64,000 nucleotides of DNA. Source: Acidiflorens sp963847715. Lineage in GTDB: Bacteria > Acidobacteriota > Terriglobia > Terriglobales > Acidobacteriaceae. The notes beneath the pieces are model-generated. The model saw only the letters and a list, made by a program, of their open reading frames with translations, was not told where the DNA came from and searched no databases. Shown here piece by piece: positions 53,228 to 64,000 of the stretch; position 1 is the stretch's first letter, and every line of letters begins with the position of its first letter. The position numbers were made by a program, and so were the translations under genes. The stretch is from positions 434,001 to 498,000 of the forward strand of contig CAWKAZ010000012.1 in NCBI GenBank assembly GCA_963847715.1, given 5' to 3'.

Positions 53228-55684
53228 TCACTGCGGCTTGATCGCCACCATGTCCGGCAGACACTGTGGAGCGGGGTTGCCATTGTTGTTGCACATGTTG
53301 CGGTTTCCGTTGCTGATGTACTGTACCTGCAGAGAATCGCCCTGGCCGACCGTGCTGACCACATGGATCGATCCGACGGCGCAGGTGGGTTGGTTCGGGG
53401 GAGGAGGGGGCGGGCCATACTGATCGCAAGCGGCGACGAATACCTGGCTGCCGTCGGTGGACGCTGAGGCGGCGAGCGGACTGGCGCTGTTGACCAGTGG
53501 AACAGACGTCGTAGTTCCGTCGGTTACATTGACCAGGAGCACGGCAGGAATGTTCTGCGCGACGACGATGAATTTGTTGTCGTCGCCCACGAGTTGAGTG
53601 TAGAGGGGGACAAAGTTGCCTTGCCCCAGATTGAACGACGCAACATGGGAAACGAGTGGGCTGGAAACCGCCGGCAGATCGCACGTCATCTTCTTGTCGT
53701 CACCGGCGTCGGTTTTTGTAGGTTGCTGCGTGTAATTCGCCTGCAGGATCTCAAGAGTGCTAATCGGAGGAGTGCCGGTCGCAGGCTCCAGTGCAACAAT
53801 CTTCTGCACCAGCGAGGGCTGCCCGTCGTTCGCTCCACCATTCGACACCAGGCTCGGACCATTGGCAGGCACGCTCTGAAAGGGGAAGATCTTGAGCGGC
53901 GCAGCTGCGGTCGTTCCACTTCCAAGAAGTGCTGCTGGCGCTCCATTGGAAGAGCAGGTCGAATAGGCGCTGATTGCTGATCCCGTTGGATTGCCTGCCA
54001 CGTACGCGAAGCTCCCATCAGCCGAGAAAGCCAAATCAGCTACGGACGTTGCAATCGGAACCGAACTCAGCGCGTCCGCGGTGGAGTAGACATACATGTT
54101 GCCGGTTTGAGTCAGGATGAAAAGCTTCATCTGGTCCGGTGAAAATGCCGCAGCCGACGGAGTTTCACCAGGAATGATGAGATCAACCGGGGCCGATGAG
54201 GTGTTGCTCGGGTTGTAGATGTAGACCCGGCTGGGCGTCGAAACGGTGTCCGCGACGACCACCTGCTTGCCATCATTCGAAATCGTGAGAACCTTGCCGC
54301 ACAAAGATACGTTACACGGTGACGGCGAATTCGAAACGAGGGCGACGGTTGGACTGGAGCTACCGACGTCCACATACATCAGGCCCTGGTCGCTGCCGAG
54401 ATAAACGCGCGCCGCCGACGAATGGTTAAACATCATCGAGTTGGGCGTGCGTGGCAGGGTAACGATCGCACTAATCGGCGAAGTTCCCGCGGGATTCACC
54501 CCGAACAGCGAACTCGTGCAGCCGGGAGCGTTCTGGCAGCCAGTCGTCGCCGCCCACGCCGTGTAAACGGGGGGATTTGATGTTGAAGTCACGTCAACCG
54601 AAATCGCGCCAAAGCCAGGCGATCCGTTCGGCAAAAGCCCGTTGCTCGCATAAATCGGGAGACCGGGAAGCACTCCGATGTTGCAACTGGGCGGAGAACA
54701 GGATGCGGTCAGCGTAGCGCCGCCCAAGTTGTTACGGGCGGTCGCACCGTTCGCCCCGGTCGTATTCGTAGTGGTGGTGAAAGCGGCGACCTCGGGATTG
54801 GATGTGCTCCAAGTGAGCGGTGGAGTGCCCAGTGGGCCAAAGTCCACGACGTTATAAAGACTGTCGATCGCGGTAGCCGTGACATTCACGCTGCCGCCGT
54901 TGTTGACCGTTACCGAGTTCCCCGCCGGGCCCTGGCCTCCAATTTGCAGGCGTATGTACCGGACCAGGCAGGTCATATATGGATACGGGTTACTGGTTGT
55001 CCCGGAAATGGTGGCGACAATATTCGTGACGCCAGGAGCCTTCGCGGTGGCCTCAACCGTAAAAGCTGGATTGTTGGGGTCTCCAGACTGGATGGGAATC
55101 GCAGTGAGCACCCCGCTATTGCTGTAAGTCCAGCTCAAAGGTCCAACGGTGTTGCTGATGTCCACATTGTTGCTGTAGGCGATGCCCCTGAAGTGCGAGA
55201 CCTGCCCCTGAGAAAAACAGTCATATTGGGGTGGTTGCGTTTCGGCGCTCACGACCTGGATGCTGTCGATATGCTGATGAACATAAACGGTGGTGACCGG
55301 GCTGCTGACGCCTTCAATCACGGCGGTTACGAGGGCGATTCCGGCGGTGCCTGGGCTGCAGATGGCGACACTGGCATCCCATGTTCCGGCGCATGCATTT
55401 CCATTGCTCGCGATCGATAGGGGAGCCGGAGCATTGGGGTCGGCGCTCTGGACGACGAACCGGATATTGACGCCCAACACCGTGCCCCCATTGGCATTTC
55501 TGCCAGTGGCCGTAAAAACCTGAGTGGTGGCGACCTCCATGGAAATGCCTGTGGTGGGGTTCAGGCTAACGCTCGTAACGCCCAGATTGCCGGAACCGGG
55601 GCTGCTGTTACCGAGGCAGCCCGTAAGGGCCAGGACGAATATGATGGCGACAGCTAAGAAAAAAACCGAACAACTACGTTGCAT
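53228..55684 (-). CDS. Large lipoprotein with Ig-like domain and beta-propeller-like repeats
   Basis: From ATG at 55684 (GGAGGG 5 nt upstream) the 818-residue product has a lipoprotein signal with LALTGC (Cys about 23). The N-terminal half has Big_2-like Ig domains (SVSLNPTTGISMEVATTQVF, then VNNGGSVNVTATAIDSLYNV). The second half has propeller-like repeats typical of surface 6-bladed proteins (GKVLTISNDGKQVVVADTVS, PDQMKLFILTQTGNMYVYS, LAFSADGSFAYVAGNP). It should sit at the cell surface. An Acidobacteriota family of unknown role; not linked to its neighbours. Confidence 0.78.
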   Translation of the reverse strand: MQRSCSVFFLAVAIIFVLALTGCLGNSSPGSGNLGVTSVSLNPTTGISMEVATTQVFTATGRNANGGTVLGVNIRFVVQSADPNAPAPLSIASNGNACAGTWDASVAICSPGTAGIALVTAVIEGVSSPVTTVYVHQHIDSIQVVSAETQPPQYDCFSQGQVSHFRGIAYSNNVDISNTVGPLSWTYSNSGVLTAIPIQSGDPNNPAFTVEATAKAPGVTNIVATISGTTSNPYPYMTCLVRYIRLQIGGQGPAGNSVTVNNGGSVNVTATAIDSLYNVVDFGPLGTPPLTWSTSNPEVAAFTTTTNTTGANGATARNNLGGATLTASCSPPSCNIGVLPGLPIYASNGLLPNGSPGFGAISVDVTSTSNPPVYTAWAATTGCQNAPGCTSSLFGVNPAGTSPISAIVTLPRTPNSMMFNHSSAARVYLGSDQGLMYVDVGSSSPTVALVSNSPSPCNVSLCGKVLTISNDGKQVVVADTVSTPSRVYIYNPSNTSSAPVDLIIPGETPSAAAFSPDQMKLFILTQTGNMYVYSTADALSSVPIATSVADLAFSADGSFAYVAGNPTGSAISAYSTCSSNGAPAALLGSGTTAAAPLKIFPFQSVPANGPSLVSNGGANDGQPSLVQKIVALEPATGTPPISTLEILQANYTQQPTKTDAGDDKKMTCDLPAVSSPLVSHVASFNLGQGNFVPLYTQLVGDDNKFIVVAQNIPAVLLVNVTDGTTTSVPLVNSASPLAASASTDGSQVFVAACDQYGPPPPPPNQPTCAVGSIHVVSTVGQGDSLQVQYISNGNRNMCNNNGNPAPQCLPDMVAIKPQ

Positions 55685-55764
55685 GAACCCTCCTCGCGTT
55701 CGTTTGCCAAACGCGAGCACAAAGCGGTGTAATGGAAAACTGTCAGTGTAGAAGGTAAAGGGAC

Positions 55765-55868
55765 AGGTTTCAAGGTTTCAGGGTTTCAAAGTTTCAAGGA
55801 TTCACGGTGATCGAGTCCCAAAGTATTCGAAGTCATTGAAACCTTGAAACCCTGAAACTTTGAAACCT
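55765..55868. repeat. Long inverted repeat of GGTTTCAAG-type units
   Basis: Left arm 55765-55799 (AGGTTTCAAGGTTTCAGGGT and more) and right arm 55834-55868 are nearly perfect reverse complements, about 35 bp each with a few mismatches, around a 34-nt loop. Each arm is itself a tandem array of (G)GTTTCAAR units. Confidence 0.85.
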
Positions 55869-55903
55869 GCCTTACCCCACTCTTTCGATGCGTCGAAGAG
55901 TGG

Positions 55904-55932
55904 TTGACGATGTGCAAGTGAGTTGTTATTAT
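55904..55932 (+). promoter_or_regulatory. str operon promoter
   Basis: TTGACG (55904-55909) and TATTAT (55927-55932) are exactly 17 bases apart, close to sigma-70 consensus. It is the best promoter in the window and lies about 500 nt before rpsL. Confidence 0.75.
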
Positions 55933-55938
55933 CAAACA

Positions 55939-56430
55939 GTTCCGCGAGTTAAGTCTGGCTTGCCTGTATACGGCAGTCCTGTTGAATGCGCGACCCGCGC
56001 CCTCGACGGGCTCCGGAAAGATGTTGGCTGAGCTTTGAGGAAATACGTGCCCGGTTCGAAAGAAGTCCGGGAACGCCCTCGCTGAAACATCCTGCGAAAA
56101 CCCTTCGCGCCCATGAAGTCGTGGGAATCACGCGGGGCTATGCGGGAGGAAGCAGACGAAACGGAGCGCCTCCGAACTTCGGAGTAAAGAAGTAAGGCGT
56201 GGCGTCACCGTCGTCGGCGATTAGTCTGAGCGGGAAATTGAATGAATTCTCACCGCCGTTTTGCGGGCGGGAGATTATGGCTGGGTGCTTCAGGCCTGTG
56301 CCAGACCGGAGGCGGGGTAAGCCCTGTCTTTCGCGGCAGAGCGTCGTTCGTCGCTGGTTGTTAGTCGTTCGCGAGCAGATCTTGCCAACGACCAACGACT
56401 ATCGACCAACGACTTTGAGGAGTTTAGAGC
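55939..56430 (+). other. Long leader before rpsL
   Basis: About 490 nt separate the promoter and rpsL. It contains an open frame (55986-56195, 69 codons, ending GAPPNFGVKK) without SD, and a hairpin CTCCGAACTTCGGAG at 56169-56183. A further repeat (56342-56413) lies next to rpsL. A leader with regulatory structure is possible but I recognise no known class. Confidence 0.45.
56342..56413. repeat. Inverted CGTTCGTCG/AACGACCAACGAC repeat before rpsL
   Basis: The left arm CGTCGTTCGTCGCTGGTTGT and the right arm GCCAACGACCAACGAC with CGACCAACGACTT pair across a short G/C spacer. Same family as 48235, 61216 and 63171. Confidence 0.8.
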
Positions 56431-56808
56431 GTGCCTACTTTTAATCAGCTGGTGAAATTCGGTCGCGAGCGGACGAAATACAAGACCGCGAGTCCGGCTC
56501 TGCAGTCATGTCCGCAGAAGCGTGGAGTTTGTACGCGCGTCTATACACAGACGCCGAAAAAGCCGAACTCGGCGCTGCGTAAGGTCGCCCGTGTTCGTTT
56601 GACCAATGGAATCGAAGTGACGACCTACATCCCAGGCGTTGGCCACAACCTGCAGGAGCACTCGATTGTGCTGATCCGCGGCGGCCGTGTAAAAGATCTG
56701 CCGGGCGTCCGATATCACGTAGTGCGCGGCACGCTCGATGCGACCGGCGTTACGGGACGGAATCAAGGACGCTCGAAGTACGGTACCAAGCGCGCGAAGA
56801 AGGCCTAA
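56431..56808 (+). CDS. rpsL: 30S ribosomal protein S12
   Basis: The 125-residue protein shows PTFNQLVKFGRERTKYKTAS, GVCTRVYTQTPKKPNSALRK and VKDLPGVRYHVVRGTLDATG, all S12. The loop positions tied to streptomycin resistance (PKKPNSALRK and KDLPGVRYH) look wild-type. GTG at 56431 follows GAGGAGTTTAGAGC. First gene of the str operon, behind a strong promoter. Confidence 0.97.
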   Translation: MPTFNQLVKFGRERTKYKTASPALQSCPQKRGVCTRVYTQTPKKPNSALRKVARVRLTNGIEVTTYIPGVGHNLQEHSIVLIRGGRVKDLPGVRYHVVRGTLDATGVTGRNQGRSKYGTKRAKKA

Positions 56809-56819
56809 TTAGAAATTTG

Positions 56820-56844
56820 GTAGAGACGCGGCTTGCCGCGTCTC
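56820..56844. repeat. GTAGAGACGCGGC hairpin between rpsL and rpsG
   Basis: GAGACGCGGC and GCCGCGTCTC pair around TT, with the same core as the perfect hairpin at 15543. It is followed by GCTAGC/AGCTAG units up to 56884. Confidence 0.75.
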
Positions 56845-56885
56845 AGGCGCTAGCAGGAAGCTAGCAGCCAGGAGCTAGAAGCTGA

Positions 56886-57356
56886 ATGCCACGTAAAGGA
56901 CATACCCCAAAGCGAACAGTCGAGGCGGACCCGATCTATGGATCGGACCTGGTGACGAAGTTCATCAACTCGATGATGTGGCAGGGAAAGAAATCGACTG
57001 CCGAAGGCATCTTTTATAAGTCGCTCGAGAAGTTGAAGGAAAAGGGCGGGGACGAGCCTTTGAAGCTGTTCACCAAGGCCGTCGAAAACGCGAAGCCGCT
57101 GCTCGAAGTGAAGACGCGTCGCGTCGGTGGCGCGAACTATCAGGTTCCGATTGAAGTCGCTCCCGATCGCAGGACGTCGCTGGCGATTCGCTGGATCGTG
57201 AGTTACGCGCGCGGCCGTGGCGAAAAGGGAATGGTTGACAAGTTGACGAACGAATTGCTCGATGCCTCGAATGGCAAGGGCGCCGCCATCAAGAAGAAGG
57301 AAGACGTTCACAGAATGGCGGAAGCAAACAAGGCGTTCGCGCATTACCGGTGGTAG
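56886..57356 (+). CDS. rpsG: 30S ribosomal protein S7
   Basis: The 156-residue protein has MPRKGHTPKRTVEADPIYGS, VTKFINSMMWQGKKSTAEGI, and IPVEV-type NYQVPIEVAPDRRTSLAIRW, then AEANKAFAHYRW at the end, as in S7 of bacteria. It organises the 3' domain of 16S rRNA and may repress its operon in some bacteria. No SD is seen: the upstream 30 nt are AGGAAGCTAGCAGCCAGGAGC-type repeats in which CAGGAG could serve. Confidence 0.97.
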   Translation: MPRKGHTPKRTVEADPIYGSDLVTKFINSMMWQGKKSTAEGIFYKSLEKLKEKGGDEPLKLFTKAVENAKPLLEVKTRRVGGANYQVPIEVAPDRRTSLAIRWIVSYARGRGEKGMVDKLTNELLDASNGKGAAIKKKEDVHRMAEANKAFAHYRW

Positions 57357-57368
57357 GTGTGTGTTTTT

Positions 57369-57401
57369 ACTGAGAGCTGACGGCTGAGAGCTGACAGCTG
57401 A
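57369..57401. repeat. ACTGAGAGCTGACGGCTGAG repeat before fusA
   Basis: Tandem units ACTGAGAGCTGAC/GGCTGAGAGCTGACAGCTGA. Same family as 52567, 52711 and 53153. Confidence 0.8.
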
Positions 57402-57431
57402 ATCTAGAGCCCCAGAAAGAGTAAAAGAGTC

Positions 57432-59525
<2,094 letters not shown>

Positions 59526-59536
59526 GTTCGTATCAG

Positions 59537-59590
59537 GGCGTGGCTTGAGCCACGCCGAATCGTGAACTTCAGGTTCGGGGCTTTAGCCCC
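59537..59590. repeat. Two hairpins before tuf
   Basis: GGCGTGGCT/AGCCACGCC (59537-59556) and GGGGCT/AGCCCC (59577-59590) are both hairpins with 2-nt loops. They fill most of the fusA-tuf gap. Confidence 0.7.
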
Positions 59591-59605
59591 TGAGGAAAAC
59601 GGAAA

Positions 59606-60795
<1,190 letters not shown>

Positions 60796-60884
60796 CGGCT
60801 TTTAATTCGCGGCTTGCAGCTTGCCGCCAGATCTTTCCTCTCGGGAATGAAGTTGAGCCGGGAGGGGTAAAGAGAGAAAAAACA

Positions 60885-61214
60885 GTGACTGGAAAAGAAA
60901 GAATTCGCATAAGGCTGAAAGCTTACGACTATCGCATTCTGGATCAGTCGACCGGCGAGATCGTGGAGACGGCAAAGCGTACCGGCGCGCAGATTGCGGG
61001 ACCGATTCCGCTGCCCACGATGAAGAACAAGTACTGCGTGTTGCGTTCGCCGCACGTGGATAAAAAATCGCGCGAAGCTTTCGAAATCCGCACCCATAAG
61101 CGTCTGCTCGATATTCTCGAGCCGACCCAGCAGACAGTCGATGCGCTGATGAAGCTCGATCTGCCCGCGGGTGTAGATGTAGAGATCAAGGCGTTCGGGA
61201 AAGAGCACAAATAG
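60885..61214 (+). CDS. rpsJ: 30S ribosomal protein S10 (NusE)
   Basis: The 109-residue protein has RIRLKAYDYRILDQSTGEIV, AGPIPLPTMKNKYCVLRSPH and RTHKRLLDILEPTQQTVDAL, matching S10. It is also NusE, partner of NusB. The GTG at 60885 follows AGAGAGAAAAAAC. The frame starts VTGKERIRIRLK; the family usually starts nearer to ERIRIRLK, so a few extra N-terminal codons are possible. Confidence 0.96.
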   Translation: MTGKERIRIRLKAYDYRILDQSTGEIVETAKRTGAQIAGPIPLPTMKNKYCVLRSPHVDKKSREAFEIRTHKRLLDILEPTQQTVDALMKLDLPAGVDVEIKAFGKEHK

Positions 61215-61215
61215 C

Positions 61216-61287
61216 CGCTGGTCGTTAGTCGCTGGTCATTCGCCAGCGACAGTTTGCAAACGACTAGCGACAAACGACCAACGACTT
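61216..61287. repeat. Inverted GGTCGTTAG/ACGACCAACGAC repeat between rpsJ and rplC
   Basis: GCTGGTCGTTAGTCGCTGGT and ACTAGCGACAAACGACCAAC pair imperfectly. Same family as 48235, 56342 and 63171. Confidence 0.78.
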
Positions 61288-61354
61288 CAAGGTCGAAGGC
61301 ACCCAGCCAATAGCCGTCGCGAGTCGACGAGCCAAGCTGGGAATGGAGAAGGAA

Positions 61355-62089
61355 ATGGCGAGAGTCGCAGGAATTTTGGGCAAGAAGGTCGGCATGACGC
61401 AACTCTTCGATTCGAAGGGTGATGTGCGGCCGGCGACGGTGTTGCAGGCGGGGCCGTGCGTGATCACGCAGCACAAGACCAACACCAAAGATGGCTACGA
61501 GTCGGCCCAGATTGGCCTGGTCGAGTTTGTGAAAGAGAAGAAGCTCACCAAGGCAATGCGCGGACACTTTTCGAAGCACAATCTTCCGCCGGTGAAATTT
61601 TTGCGGGAAGTGAACATCGAAGTTGACGCTCCGGGCGAGACGACCGAGGGCGTGATCAAGGTTGGCGACCGCGTGCTGGTCGACATTTTTGAAGGCGAGC
61701 GCTTTGTCGACATCGTTGGAGTCAGCAAGGGACGCGGCTTTCAGGGCGTAGTCAAGCGCCATCATTTTGCCGGTGGTCCAAAATCGCACGGTTCGATGTT
61801 TCAGATCACCGGTTCGATTGGTTCGTCGGCATTCCCGTCGCGCGTGTTCAAGGGAATGCGGATGTCGGGCCACATGGGTGATGCCCGGGTGACAACCCGC
61901 AATCTGCGGATTCTGGGCGTCGATAAAGAAGAGAACCTGCTGGTGGTCGAAGGCAGTGTTCCCGGTTCGAACGGTGGCTACATCGTGATCAACAAAGCGA
62001 AGAAGCCGCCACGAGAGCGCCGCGGCTTCGCGGGTTCGGCAACAGTCGATCCGTTGAAGGCGGCGAAGAGAGCGGCGAAGAAGGGCTAA
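61355..62089 (+). CDS. rplC: 50S ribosomal protein L3
   Basis: From ATG at 61355 (GGAGAAGGA upstream) the 244-residue protein has VAGILGKKVGMTQLFDSKGD, the L3 hallmark GFQGVVKRHHFAGGPKSHGS, and a long stretch with MFQITGSIGSSAFPSRVFKG. The in-frame ATG at 61343 would add MEKE. L3 is larger here than the 205-210 usual, by a C-terminal basic tail (AVDPLKAAKRAAKKG). Confidence 0.96.
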   Translation: MARVAGILGKKVGMTQLFDSKGDVRPATVLQAGPCVITQHKTNTKDGYESAQIGLVEFVKEKKLTKAMRGHFSKHNLPPVKFLREVNIEVDAPGETTEGVIKVGDRVLVDIFEGERFVDIVGVSKGRGFQGVVKRHHFAGGPKSHGSMFQITGSIGSSAFPSRVFKGMRMSGHMGDARVTTRNLRILGVDKEENLLVVEGSVPGSNGGYIVINKAKKPPRERRGFAGSATVDPLKAAKRAAKKG

Positions 62090-62096
62090 GGGCCGT

Positions 62097-62125
62097 TGTC
62101 AGTACCCAGTACCTAGTACCCAGTA
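62097..62125. repeat. AGTACCCAGTACCTAGTACC repeat between rplC and rplD
   Basis: Three units of AGTACCCAGTACCTAGTACCCAGTA fill most of the 48-nt gap. Confidence 0.75.
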
Positions 62126-62137
62126 AACGAGAGAAAT

Positions 62138-62860
62138 ATGGCAACTATTGATGTTTACACTTTGAGCGGGGGCAAGGCGGGAACGTTGGAACTGGCCGAG
62201 GAAGTTTTCGGCGCGGTCAACGAAGACTTGCTCTGGGAGGCGATCACGCACTATCGCGCCTCCGCGCGTGCGGGCACGCATGCCACCAAGAACCGCTGGC
62301 GGGTTTCCGGTTCCGGCAAGAAGCTGTGGAAGCAGAAGGGTACGGGACGCGCCCGTATCGGCTCGATCCGTTCGCCACTGTGGCGCCACGGCGGCACCGT
62401 TCACGGTCCGCAACCGCGTTCCTACGATTACGCTTTCCCGAAGAAGAAGCTGCTGGGCGCTCTGCGTTCCGCGCTCGCTTCGAAGTTTGCCGATGGCAAA
62501 CTGGTGGTCGTGAAGTCCTTCGACGTAAAGGAACCGAAGACCAAGCTGTTCCGAGAGTCGCTCGACAAACTGAAGATCGATGGCACGACTCTCCTGGTCG
62601 ATATTTCGACGGTCGAGAACAAGAATCTGGAATTGAGCGCGCGCAATATCGATGGACTCGAATTGGTGCGGGCGAACGAAGTGCATCCCTACCACCTCAT
62701 GCGGTACACGCACGTGGTGTTTGCGCAACCGGCGCTTGAGAAATTGCAGGATTCGCTGAAGAAGTCGGCATCGCGGCGCTCGCATGAAACGGATCCGGGC
62801 GAGGGAAAAGCAAAGAAGAAGCCGGCCGGCCGCGCGCGTAAAAAGGCGGAGGTGGCCTAG
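62138..62860 (+). CDS. rplD: 50S ribosomal protein L4
   Basis: The 240-residue protein has AGTHATKNRWRVSGSGKKLW, GTGRARIGSIRSPLWRHGGT and PQPRSYDYAFPKKKLLGALR, which line the peptide exit tunnel in L4. A C-terminal extension of about 30 residues after DSLKKSA is rich in Lys, Arg and Pro (GEGKAKKKPAGRARKK) and is longer than the usual L4 tail. GAGAGAA precedes the ATG. Confidence 0.95.
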   Translation: MATIDVYTLSGGKAGTLELAEEVFGAVNEDLLWEAITHYRASARAGTHATKNRWRVSGSGKKLWKQKGTGRARIGSIRSPLWRHGGTVHGPQPRSYDYAFPKKKLLGALRSALASKFADGKLVVVKSFDVKEPKTKLFRESLDKLKIDGTTLLVDISTVENKNLELSARNIDGLELVRANEVHPYHLMRYTHVVFAQPALEKLQDSLKKSASRRSHETDPGEGKAKKKPAGRARKKAEVA

Positions 62861-62872
62861 GGCCTGACGAAT

Positions 62873-63166
62873 ATGAAATCCGCATATCAGATTATTCAGA
62901 AGCCGGTGATCACGGAAAAGGGACTCGGAATTAAAGAGACCCAGAACACGCTGGTATTCCAGGTGGCGCCGAAAGCGACGAAGACGGAGATCAAAGAAGC
63001 TGTGCAGTCGATCTTCAAGGTGAAAGTGGCTTCGGTGCGCACCGCGAATTATCCCGGGAAAGAACGGCGCCGCGGCAAGTTTACCGGCTATCGTCCTGAC
63101 TGGAAAAAGGCATACGTGCGGCTGAAAAGCGGCGAAAAGATGCCGGAGTACGCACAGAATCTGTAA
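62873..63166 (+). CDS. rplW: 50S ribosomal protein L23
   Basis: The 97-residue protein has IIQKPVITEKGLGIKETQNT, TKTEIKEAVQSIFKVKVASV and GKFTGYRPDWKKAYVRLKSG, a clear L23 that docks trigger factor and SRP at the tunnel exit. It starts 12 nt after the rplD stop. Confidence 0.96.
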   Translation: MKSAYQIIQKPVITEKGLGIKETQNTLVFQVAPKATKTEIKEAVQSIFKVKVASVRTANYPGKERRRGKFTGYRPDWKKAYVRLKSGEKMPEYAQNL

Positions 63167-63170
63167 TGCA

Positions 63171-63260
63171 GTCGGTAGTCGCTCGTCGTTGGTCGTTGGC
63201 AACGGCGCTCCAGGGTAAAGGGGAAAGCGAACGACGAACGACCAACGACGAACGACCAAA
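63171..63260. repeat. Inverted GTCGTTGGTCGTTG/AACGACCAACGACG repeat between rplW and rplB
   Basis: GCTCGTCGTTGGTCGTTGGC on the left and GAACGACGAACGACCAACGA on the right pair across a short loop. Largest copy of the ACGAC family. Confidence 0.82.
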
Positions 63261-63276
63261 GGCAGTGAGCTGAAAC

Positions 63277-64000
63277 ATGGCAATTAAAACTTACAGACCG
63301 ACAACCCAGACGTTGCGCTACCGCACCTCGGTTACGACCGACGACATCACTTCGTCCAAGCCGCATAAGGCTCTGGTCGAGGGCAAGATTCGCTCCGGCG
63401 GACGGCGCAATTCCGGCGACACGACCATGCGTTTCCGCGGCGGCGGCAACAAGCGCAAGCTGCGCGAAATCGATTTCAAGCGCGACAAGCACGGCATCCC
63501 GGCGACGGTGGTGACGATCGAATACGATCCTGGCCGCTCGGCGCGCATTGCCCTGCTGAGCTATGCCGATGGCGAGAAGCGTTACATCGTGCAGCCTGAC
63601 GGATTGAAAGTCGGACAGAAAATTTTGAGCGGTCCGGAAGCCGACATCCTGGTGGGAAATGCTTTGCCTCTACGGAACATTCCGCCCGGCACAACCATCC
63701 ATAACGTGGAGCTGCGGCCCGGTAAGGGCGCGCAGATGGTGCGCTCGGCGGGCGGCTCGGCGCAGCTGGTCGCAAAAGAAGGCGACTACGGACTGGTGAA
63801 ACTGCCTTCCGGAGAAACCCGCAAAGTGGCGCTCGACTGTCTGGCCACGATCGGGCAGGTCGGAAACACGGACCACGAAAACGTGACCTGGGGCAAAGCC
63901 GGACGCACGCGCTGGGTAGGCAAGCGTCCGCATAACCGCGGAGTCTCGATGAACCCGGTGGACCATCCGCACGGCGGCGGCGAAGGCAAGACCTCTGGTG
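63277..64000 (+). CDS. rplB: 50S ribosomal protein L2 (partial, cut by window end)
   Basis: The first 241 residues of about 275 are seen: TLRYRTSVTTDDITSSKPHK, GRRNSGDTTMRFRGGGNKRK, VQPDGLKVGQKILSGPEADI and the L2 signature RTRWVGKRPHNRGVSMNPVD then HPHGGGEGKTSG. The frame runs off the end without a stop. L2 is needed for subunit joining and peptidyl transfer. No shift is seen. Confidence 0.97.
   Translation, partial: MAIKTYRPTTQTLRYRTSVTTDDITSSKPHKALVEGKIRSGGRRNSGDTTMRFRGGGNKRKLREIDFKRDKHGIPATVVTIEYDPGRSARIALLSYADGEKRYIVQPDGLKVGQKILSGPEADILVGNALPLRNIPPGTTIHNVELRPGKGAQMVRSAGGSAQLVAKEGDYGLVKLPSGETRKVALDCLATIGQVGNTDHENVTWGKAGRTRWVGKRPHNRGVSMNPVDHPHGGGEGKTSG

Noticed and set aside
55986..56195. 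69-codon frame in the rpsL leader as a gene
   Set aside because: It lacks SD, family motifs and a conserved start; kept only as part of the leader.

Overview
The window looks like a chromosomal piece of an Acidobacteriota genome (class Terriglobia or close to it). This rests on protein families rather than rRNA: DUF5818, DUF2934, DUF1684, VWFA-related secreted proteins, Ser/Thr kinases fused to TolB-like propellers, MacB-type permease pairs and LssY_C proteins are typical of that phylum. Base composition is moderately GC-rich and genes are dense on both strands. I found no rRNA, tRNA, CRISPR array, insertion sequence, phage gene or plasmid function.

Layout: (i) 0-4.3 kb, small secreted or membrane proteins (VWA protein, Gln/Gly-rich repeat protein, DUF1328, DUF5818, Pro/Thr-rich protein, Ig-like secreted protein). 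(ii) 4.6-9.3 kb, a respiratory operon: Rieske protein, fused cytochrome b, an eight-heme cytochrome c and an Ig-like/cytochrome c lipoprotein, i.e. a quinol:cytochrome c reductase with an unusual multiheme third subunit. (iii) 9.3-31.5 kb, mixed genes: STAS protein, Ser/Thr kinase, multicopper oxidase, VKOR, two MacB-like permeases, TrmJ-like methyltransferase, thioredoxin, LexA, a two-subunit molybdenum hydroxylase, a membrane-anchored MutS-like ATPase, HEAT protein, M20 peptidase, LssY_C protein. (iv) 31.5-48 kb, transport and signalling: TauE/DUF1634 exporter, ECF sigma with its anti-sigma, a DGPF-type ECF sigma with two YciI proteins, an APC permease, a diguanylate cyclase and a TPR-GAF-degenerate-GGDEF protein. 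(v) 48-52 kb, thiolase, 3-hydroxyacyl-CoA dehydrogenase and crotonase, three steps of short-chain acyl-CoA interconversion; then ribH and nusB. (vi) 56-64 kb, the str/S10 ribosomal operon: rpsL, rpsG, fusA, tuf, rpsJ, rplC, rplD, rplW, rplB (cut by the window end), behind a good sigma-70-type promoter and a leader of about 490 nt.

Two features cut across the layout. First, eleven otherwise well-conserved genes, including the tuf copy, carry single-base indels (15 in all). Correcting them one base at a time restores whole-codon lengths and expected motifs, so they look mostly like sequence errors, although real decay cannot be excluded by eye. I annotate these as single genes across the break. 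Second, several families of short, low-complexity, often self-complementary repeats sit in intergenic spaces, even between ribosomal protein genes; one forms the 3' end of ribH.
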